Both the position numbers and the translations under genes were made by a program. From Emydura subglobosa (lineage: Eukaryota > Chordata > Testudines > Chelidae), in NCBI GenBank assembly GCA_007922225.1, contig ML680053.1:1959434-2023433 (forward strand): 64,000 bases of DNA. Reading direction: 5' to 3'. The notes under the pieces were generated by a model. The model did no database searches, was not told the origin of the DNA, and saw nothing but the letters and a program-made list of their open reading frames with translations. Below are positions 57,740 through 64,000 of the stretch, piece by piece. Position 1 is the first letter of the stretch. The number at the start of each line of letters is the position of its first letter.

Positions 57740-58450
57740 CTGCGAGAGGGACAAGAAAAGGACCAGGCGATAAAGCACAGGTGACCCGACGTACTACAAG
57801 GCCCTTTGAACATGTGGCCAAAGGAGGTTTTCGGTCAAGCTCTCTGCAGCATCTACCGCACGTGGGCAAGGCGCGTTTCTGCAGGGCATCGAGCAGGGAT
57901 CATCTGGGCCACGTGGGCGTGATCTCTGTCCCAGGGCAGACTGGGGTGGGCAGTGCCAGACCCTGGCCCTTCCTAGCTTCTTGAGTCAGCTGTTTGGGGG
58001 CGCAGCGATTACACATTGGCCCGACCTCTCTGGGAAACCAATATGCGAGTTCTGCTAGGGTCCAAAGGGAAGAGGAACAGGATGGTCCTGTGGCCTTTGC
58101 CCCCCAACGCCTCCCACTCCCTCCCCCTGAAACAGCACGGGCGTCATCTGCCAGGGTGAAGAGCCACGGCTGCTGTCTCAGGAAGCTGGCACAGTGACCA
58201 CCCAAGCCTGACCAGGGGCGAACAAACGACAGCTCCCTGGGAGGTGCCAGGCTGGCCTGCGGAGGGACGGCTGATCAAATCCCAAACGCATCCCTTGTTC
58301 AGAGGTCTCCCCTCTCGGACTGCCCCTCTGTCCCCCCCCAGCCCGGGCTCTATGGCCGCGACACCACAGAGACGGCAGCTGTGCAGAGGCAGGGCTCTCC
58401 CGCTTTCACACCTCTGCAGCAGACAAACCGTTCACAGCCAGCGCGGGTAC
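57740..58450 (-). other. ARHGEF17 intron (711 bp)
   Basis: Bounded by donor gcag|gtaccc at 58,450 and acceptor at 57,740. No repeat or second gene recognised. Confidence 0.7.
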
Positions 58451-58625
58451 CTGCTAACATCTTGTGGACCAGGGGCGTGATATCGACGTCAGCCAGCTGC
58501 TCGTAGCTCGTGGCGTGGTACAGCCTGACCTGGGCGCTGCTCTGGAGCGCGATCCAGATCCCCAGGCTGCAGCTCACCATGCAGGTCACGCTGCGGTTGC
58601 TGTCTTGCCCGATGTGGAAGGTGTG
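58451..58625 (-). CDS. ARHGEF17: ARHGEF17 third-from-last coding exon
   Basis: Minus strand: acceptor ctctccgtcctcag, then 175 bp starting at a codon boundary and ending phase 1 at ttagcag|gtaccc. It encodes HTFHIGQDSNRSVTCMV, CSLGIWIALQSSAQVRLYHA, then YEQLADVDITPLVHKMLAG. The repeated W-I-A-L / V-R-L-Y pattern again fits WD40-like propeller strands. Earlier exons, including the DH and PH exchange-factor domains, must lie beyond 64 kb or in the unread remainder to the right. Family assignment is from memory of the ARHGEF17 C-terminus. Confidence 0.8.
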
Positions 58626-58829
58626 CTGAGGACGGAGAGGAGAACAGCTGTCGCAGCGCGTCCATTGTACTGCTGCCAAAGGACGGGCCCCTCTGCACGG
58701 GCAGCAGAGCCAACGGGCCACTTGTCTATGCCATGCAGCCCTGTGCTTTAGGGAGCTCGGCTTGCTGGTGAGGAGGTGACTTTTCCTCCTGGCATAGCGC
58801 TCCCTTTACTATCACTTGCATGCTGGTAG

Positions 58830-59042
58830 CTCCCAGAGGGCCCAGCTGAGATCACGGCCCCATTGTGTGAGGTGCTATACAGACATAGCAAGGAGCTTCC
58901 TTTGCAATCTAAACAGACAAGGCCAAGGGGGAAACAGAGGCCCAGAGAGAGGGGGTGATTTGCCAAGGTCAGTTGCAGAGCTGAGAAGAGAACCCAGCTC
59001 TCCTGACGCCCAGGCCCGTCCCTCAGCCAGTAGATCACATCT
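58830..59042 (-). repeat. MIR-like SINE with reversed tail
   Basis: Contains cattgtgtgaggtgctatac, caaggggaaacagagg-type core at 58,923-58,945, gtgatttgccaaggtcagtt and gaacccagctctcctgacgc. Nearly full reversed copy of the 44.1-kb type, in an intron of ARHGEF17. Confidence 0.65.
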
Positions 59043-59099
59043 GTCGGTAAGACGACATCGGAGCCCTCACATTAGCACAGCACCAAACTGCAGGGGCTG

Positions 59100-59930
59100 A
59101 GGCCTTGGTTTTTGGGCTAAGCTTAGACTTTGTTCTTGGGCCAAGCAGTAGCAGCCGTACTAGAAGAGGCAGCAGCCATGAGCTAAGCGGCAGGTAGTCA
59201 CATCTTCATGTTCCTGAAATTACTCCAAACCAGTGTAATATCAGGCTGCTAAGAAGGTGCTACTGTCCGAATATTACCTACCACCGTCAGATAAAGGAAC
59301 AGACCTTACAGAAAACTTTTTCTGACAGCGTTCTGTCTGGAAAGGAAACACTTCTCAACAGCTGTGGGTGTAAAAGCTACACTTCGGATTGTTTCGTCTT
59401 TATGGTCCCCAATTCTGTTTATTTGCAAGATTTCTGTCTGGTCCTTTGATTGTTTCTGTCTGTTGCATAACGAAGCGTGCATTATTTAAATCAAGGAAGG
59501 TGCTGGGACATGGTTGGTTAAAGGACTGTATCGTAATGGGCTACGATTGGCGTGTTGTAGTGCTTTCGTTTAAAATGATTGGTTAAGGTACAGCTAAGCA
59601 GGACCCAGGTTTTCGCTATATAAACTGAGGTCCAAAAGGAAGTGCTTTGAAGCCGAACTCCAGGACACACACACAGGCCAAGAAGATCAAAGCTGGCAGA
59701 TCTCAGCACCCTGCCAACCACACTGTGCAGAAACTGGAGTCCCCAGATGATCTAATCCTGACTGGCTACCAGGAGAAGTTTGTCCAGCAGAGAATTACAC
59801 ACAGAGCCCTACGAATTGGGGAAGGGTGGGGGTGTCTTAACCAGGTTATGCCTTGAGCCCTACGGACTGGGGTAAAGGTGTGTGTGGGTGACAAAATGAG
59901 CCAAGCTGGGTATACGAGGGCCGTTGCCCA
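59100..59930 (+). mobile_element. Possible LTR of a retroelement
   Basis: Resembles the U3-R organisation of an LTR: direct ggttggttaaaggactg and gattggttaaggtacagcta blocks, then a TATA box tatataaac at 59,617-59,625, and a C-rich leader. From memory this is a repeated sequence in turtle DNA. I could not define TG...CA ends, target duplication or internal genes, so truncated or solo status is open. Confidence 0.4.
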
Positions 59931-60111
59931 GGATGCAAGAAGAAGAGTCTATGAATACGCTGCATTTCTGTAGCCTTTGCCTTAGAAGAGGGCAGGCGCT
60001 TCAGAGACTCTGCAGGGAGGGAGGTAATTAGCTTTCTCCCACCTTTGTCACAGATGGGGGGAGAGAGAGAGTCAGGACATCCTCCCTGTTCAGGGAAAAG
60101 GCCCAGGTAGG

Positions 60112-60304
60112 GACCATCGCATTGCGGAAGTAAATGCGTGGTTATGCAGGTGGTGTCGGAGAGAGGGCTTTGGATTCTTCGATCATGGGATGTTGTTCCA
60201 GGAAGAAGGATTACTAGGAAGAGACGGGATTCATCTAACGAAGAGAGGGAAGAGTATCTTCGCAGACAGGCTGGCTAACCTAGTGAGGAGGGCTTTAAAC
60301 TAGG
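60112..60304 (+). pseudogene. CR1 ORF1 C-terminal fragment (SGNH-type esterase end)
   Basis: Open from the truncation point to TAG at 60,302: encodes HRIAEVNAWLCRWC, GFGFFDHGMLFQEEGLLG and RDGIHLTKRGKSIFADRL, then NLVRRALN. The D-G-I-H pair at about 60,222-60,233 is the Asp-x-x-His block of SGNH/GDSL hydrolases, which the ORF1 proteins of CR1 contain. It has no Met start because the 5' part is missing, so no product is expected. Confidence 0.75.
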
Positions 60305-60439
60305 TTCGACGGGGAACGGGGACCTAAGCCCGAAGATAAGTGGGGAAGAGGAACACCACGAGGAAGCAGAAGGAGGAGGGTGCAGGAGGGGAGGCCTCCC
60401 GATTCATACTGTGAAAGTAGGCCAATCGGCTACTTATCT

Positions 60440-63194
60440 CAAGTGCCTGTACACAAATGCAAGAAGCCTGGGAAACAAGCAGGAGGAACTGGAAGTCCTG
60501 GCACAGTCAAGAAACTACGACATGATTGGAATAACAGACTTGGTGGAATAACTCTCACGACTGGATCATTGTCGTGGATGGGTATAAACTGTTCAGGAAT
60601 GACAGGCAGGGGCGAAAGGGGGGAGGAGTTGCACTGTATGTAAGAGAGCACTATGACTGCTCTGAGCTCCAGTATGAAACTGGAGATAAGTCAGTTGAGT
60701 GTCTCTGGGTTAAGCTTAGAAGCAAGAACAATAAGTGTGATGTCGTGGTGGGTGTCTGTTACAGACCACCAGACCAGGAGGACGAGGTAAATGAGGCTTT
60801 CTTTACTCAACCAGGGAAAGTTTCCAATTCACAGGACCTGATTCTCATGGGAGACTTCTATCACCCTGACATCTGCTGGAAGAGCAATATAGCAGAGCAC
60901 AAACAATCCAGGAAGTTTTTGGAGAGTGTCGCAGACAATTTCCTGGTGTAAGTGCTGGAGCAACCAACTAGGGGCCGGGCTTCTCTTGACCTGCTGCTCA
61001 CAAACAGGGAAGATTTGGTAGGGGAAGTAGAAGTGGGTGGCAACCTAGGCAGCAGTGACCATGAGATGGTTGAGTTCAGGATCCTGACAAAAGGAAGAAA
61101 GGAGAACAGCAGGATACGGACCATGGACTTCAGAAAAGCGGACTGACTCCCTCAGGGAACTGATGGGCAGGATTCCCTGGGAGGCTAATATGAGGGGGAA
61201 AGGAACCCAAGAGAGCTGGCTGTATTTTAAAGAGACCTTATTGAGGGCACAGGAGCAAACCATCCCGATGTGCAGAAAGAATAGCAAATATGGTAGGCAT
61301 CCAGCTTGGCTTAACAAAGATGTCCTTGGCGAAATTAAACGCAAAAAGGAAGCTTACAAGAAGTGGAAGCTTGGTCAGATGACTAGGGAGGATTATAAAA
61401 ACACTGCTCGAACGTGCAGGAATGAAATCAGGAAGGCCAAAGCACAATTGGAGTTGCAGCTAGCAAGGGACGTGAAGGGGAACAAGAAGGGTTTCTACAG
61501 GCATGTTGCCAACAAGAGGAAGATTAGGGAAAGTGTGGCCCCTTACAGAATGAGGAGGCAACCTAGTGACGGAGGATGTGGAGAAAGCTGAGGTACTCAA
61601 TGCCTTTTTTGCCTCTGTCTTCACAGACAAGATCAGCTCCCAGACTACTGTACTGGGTGGCACAGAATGGGAAGGAGGTGAACATCCCGCAGTGCTGAAG
61701 GAACAGGTCCAAGACTATTTAGAAGGATTAGACATACACAAGTCCGTGGGGCCGGATGCAATGCACCCGAGGGTGCTGAGGGAGTTGGCTGAGGTGATTT
61801 CAGAGCCATTGGCTATTATCTTTGAAAGCTCGTGGCAATTGGGGGAGGTCCCTGAGGACTGGAAAAAAGCAAATATAGTGCCTATCTTCTAAAAAGGGAG
61901 GAAAGAGGATCCAGGGAACTACAGACCGGTCAGCCTCACTTCAATCCCTGGAAAAATCATGGAGCAGGTCCTTAAGGAATCCATTTTAAGGCACTTGGAA
62001 GAGAGGAAGGTGATCAGGAACAGTCAACACGGATTCACCAAGGGAAAGTCATGCCTGACCAACCTGATTGCTTTCTATGATGAGGTGACTGGCTCTGTGG
62101 ATGTAGGGAAGGCGGTGGATGTGATATACCTTGACTTTAGCAAAGCTTTTGATACTGTCTCTCACAGTATTCTTATCAGCAAGTTAAAGAAGTATGGGTT
62201 GGATGAACGGACTATAAAATGGATAGAGAACTGGCTAGAGCAGAGGGCTCAATGAGTAGAGATCAATGGCTCCATGTCTAGCTGGCAACAGGTCACAAGC
62301 GGAGTGCCCCAGGGGTCGGTCCTGGGGCCGGTTTTGTTCAACATCTTCATTAATGATCTGGAGGATGGGGTAGTTTGCACCCTCAGCAAGTTTGCGGATG
62401 ACACTAAGCTGGGGGGAGTGGTAGATACCCTGGAGGGCAGGGATAGGATACAAAGTGACCTAGACAAATTGGAGGATTGGGCCAAAAGAAATCTAATGAA
62501 TTTCAACAAAGAAAAGTGCAGAGTCCTCCACTTAGGAAGGAAGAATCCCATGCACAGCTACAGACTGGGGACTGACGAGCTAGGCAGCAGTTCCGCAGAA
62601 AAGGACCTGAGGGTAACAGTGGATAAAAAGCTGGATAGGAGTCAGCAGTGTGCCCTGGTTGTCAAGAAGGCTAATGGCATATTGGGCTGCATTAATAGGA
62701 GCATTGCCAGCAGGTCATGGGAAGTGATTATTTCCCTCTATTTGGCATTGGTGAGGCCTCATTTAGAATACTGTGTCCAGTTTTGGGCCCCCCACTACAA
62801 AAAGGATGTGGACAAGTTGGAGAGAGTGCAGCAGAGGGCAACAAAAATGATTAGGGGGCTGGAGCACAAGACGTATGAGGAGAGGCTGAGGGAACTGGGC
62901 TTGTTTAGTCTGCAAAAGAGAAGAATGAGGGGTGATTTGATAGCGGCCTTTAACTACCTGAAAGGGGATTCCAGGGAGGATGGAGCTAGGCTGTTCTCAG
63001 TGGTGTCAGATGACAGAACAAGGAGCAACGGTCTCAAGTTGCAGTTGGGGAGGTCTAGGTTGGACATTAGGAAAAAGTTTTTCACTAGGAGGGTGGTGAA
63101 GCACTGGAATGGGTTACCTAGGGAGGTGGTGGAATCTCCATCTTTAGAGGTTTTTAAGCTGAGGCTTGACAAAGCCCTGGCTGGGATGATATAG
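60440..63194 (+). pseudogene. CR1 ORF2 (AP-like endonuclease plus reverse transcriptase), lightly broken
   Basis: The endonuclease part shows KCLYTNARSLGNKQEELE, then [44 protein letters not shown] and SSDHEMVEF (catalytic S-D-H). The RT part shows [13 protein letters not shown] (motif A), [15 protein letters not shown] (motif B) and FADDTKLGG (motif C, two Asp), then LRPHLEYC and [10 protein letters not shown] near the end. Breaks: 2-bp loss near 60,536; stop at 60,949; 2-bp loss near 61,146; two single-base losses near 61,540 and 61,558; stop at 61,890; TGA at 62,253 where relatives have an Arg codon, fitting CpG decay. In intact copies this protein nicks DNA and reverse-transcribes the RNA. 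Confidence 0.9.
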
Positions 63195-63262
63195 CTGAGG
63201 TTAGTCCTGCTTTGAGCAGGGGTTGGACTAGATGACCTCCTGAGGTCCCTTCCAACTCTAAT

Positions 63263-63286
63263 ATTCTATGATTCTATGATTCTATG
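63263..63286 (+). repeat. CR1 terminal octamer array (attctatg)3
   Basis: Three perfect tandem octamers end the CR1 copy, as is standard for this family in place of a poly-A tail. Confidence 0.9.
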
Positions 63287-63290
63287 AAAA

Positions 63291-64000
63291 CGCTGTGAAA
63301 ATTAGATGCTGGTTTTGAGCGCCTTCGTTTTGGGTGCCCAACTGGAGACACTTTGGGGACGGTTTTCAGACGTGCTGAGAGTCCCAACTTCTTGTGGAAG
63401 TCGGTGGGTGCTGGCCCCTCCCCGCCAATAATCAGGCTCTAGATGTTTCACATCAGGCACCCAAAAGCAGAGGAAGTTCAAAAATCCAGCGGTAAGTGAC
63501 AAGATCCAGAGACGGTGCCAAGAACAGAACCCAGGTCTCCTGAGCCCTAGACAGGTGCATGAACCAGAAGGCTCCCCTCACCTCTAATCTCTTCTATTCA
63601 GCAACCCCCTCAGTGGCAGCTGGTGGGGTGAGGCTGCCCTTTGCGTTCCCATAGCATCTCCCTCGTGGCCACCTAGACGCGTAGCTCTGTGCTCCCAGGA
63701 TGACCCTCACCCCACAGGAGGTCTGGAAGCTCTGAGGCTGCCATTCTTCACAGACATGGGGGACGGAAAGCGTGATGCGGAGCAGACAATGGGGGTTGGC
63801 CGTGCACCGTCCTTAGAGCAGAATACGGCCTTTTGGAACCTGACGTAGGAAATGACCTGGTGACTGAGCACAACTCACTGCTAGGGGCTGGAGGATTTCC
63901 TTCTGGATAGATAGCTCTCCTGAGCAGAAATCCCGGCTTCATTCTGCCTATGCCCTGCACTAAGCGCTGATCCAAAGCTCCCTGAAATCAACAGGAGTCT
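63291..64000. other. Non-coding right edge, probably ARHGEF17 intron
   Basis: 63,303-63,390 is a copy of the repeat at 52.73 kb. About 63,505-63,600 carries a reversed B-box-like gaacccaggtctcctgagcc, a SINE remnant. No further exon was recognised, although more upstream ARHGEF17 exons are expected on the minus strand to the right. Confidence 0.4.

Larger units (their letters stand above)
60107..63290 (+). mobile_element. Long CR1 LINE copy, ORF1 end to octamer tail (about 3.2 kb)
   Basis: Order on the plus strand: C-terminal end of ORF1 (60,112-60,304), short spacer, ORF2 endonuclease (about 60,440-61,146), ORF2 reverse transcriptase and C-terminal region (to 63,194), then a 3' UTR with gcaggggttggactagatga, cctcctgaggtcccttccaa and three attctatg octamers at 63,263-63,286, the hallmark CR1 end. 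It is the most complete retroelement in the window. ORF2 has few disruptions and the last 306 codons are open. No flanking target duplication was seen, usual for CR1. Truncated in ORF1. Confidence 0.92.

Overview
The window looks like non-mammalian amniote nuclear DNA, most likely from a turtle. It is dominated by CR1 LINE fragments, a Penelope-like retroelement, hAT-type transposons with long terminal inverted repeats, and MIR-like SINE fragments in many states of decay. No Alu, mammalian L1, bacterial operon, CRISPR array, rRNA or tRNA gene was seen. The organism call is inference from repeat types; crocodilian or bird origin is less likely but not excluded.

Layout. 1-1207 (minus) is a decayed Penelope-like element with reverse transcriptase, a Cys/His linker and a GIY-YIG endonuclease. 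1.2-32 kb is non-coding with SINE pieces, MITE-like elements, microsatellites and CR1 3' ends at 5.6-6.4, 29.1-29.3 and 29.8-30.1 kb. 32.27-33.46 kb is a CpG island; a consensus splice donor at 33,059 suggests a non-coding first exon of a leftward gene. 35.1-36.0 kb is another CR1 piece with a small hAT element at its tail. 37.65-39.88 kb is a three-level nest: a MITE holds a hAT element with about 250-bp inverted ends, and the hAT holds a 1,014-bp solo LTR. 40.0-40.5 kb is another hAT-type MITE. 45.6-45.7 kb is a perfect 19-bp inverted repeat carrying a ZNF143-like motif. 46.1-47.1 kb reads like a minus-strand 3' UTR. 49.0-50.2 kb is a CR1 fragment. 53.6-58.6 kb holds the last three coding exons and 3' UTR of a minus-strand gene recognised as ARHGEF17. 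60.1-63.3 kb is the longest CR1 copy, from the end of ORF1 to the octamer tail.

The only well-supported host coding sequence is the three ARHGEF17 exons, which join in phase and end in a stop codon. If mammalian gene order (ARHGEF17, then RELT, in the same direction) holds, the CpG island could be the RELT promoter, but no RELT coding exon was recognised. All six CR1 fragments lie on the plus strand, antisense to ARHGEF17 and to the inferred CpG-island gene. No clearly new biological system was found; the best structural find is the three-level nest, whose dating order can be read from target-site duplications and a restored reading frame.
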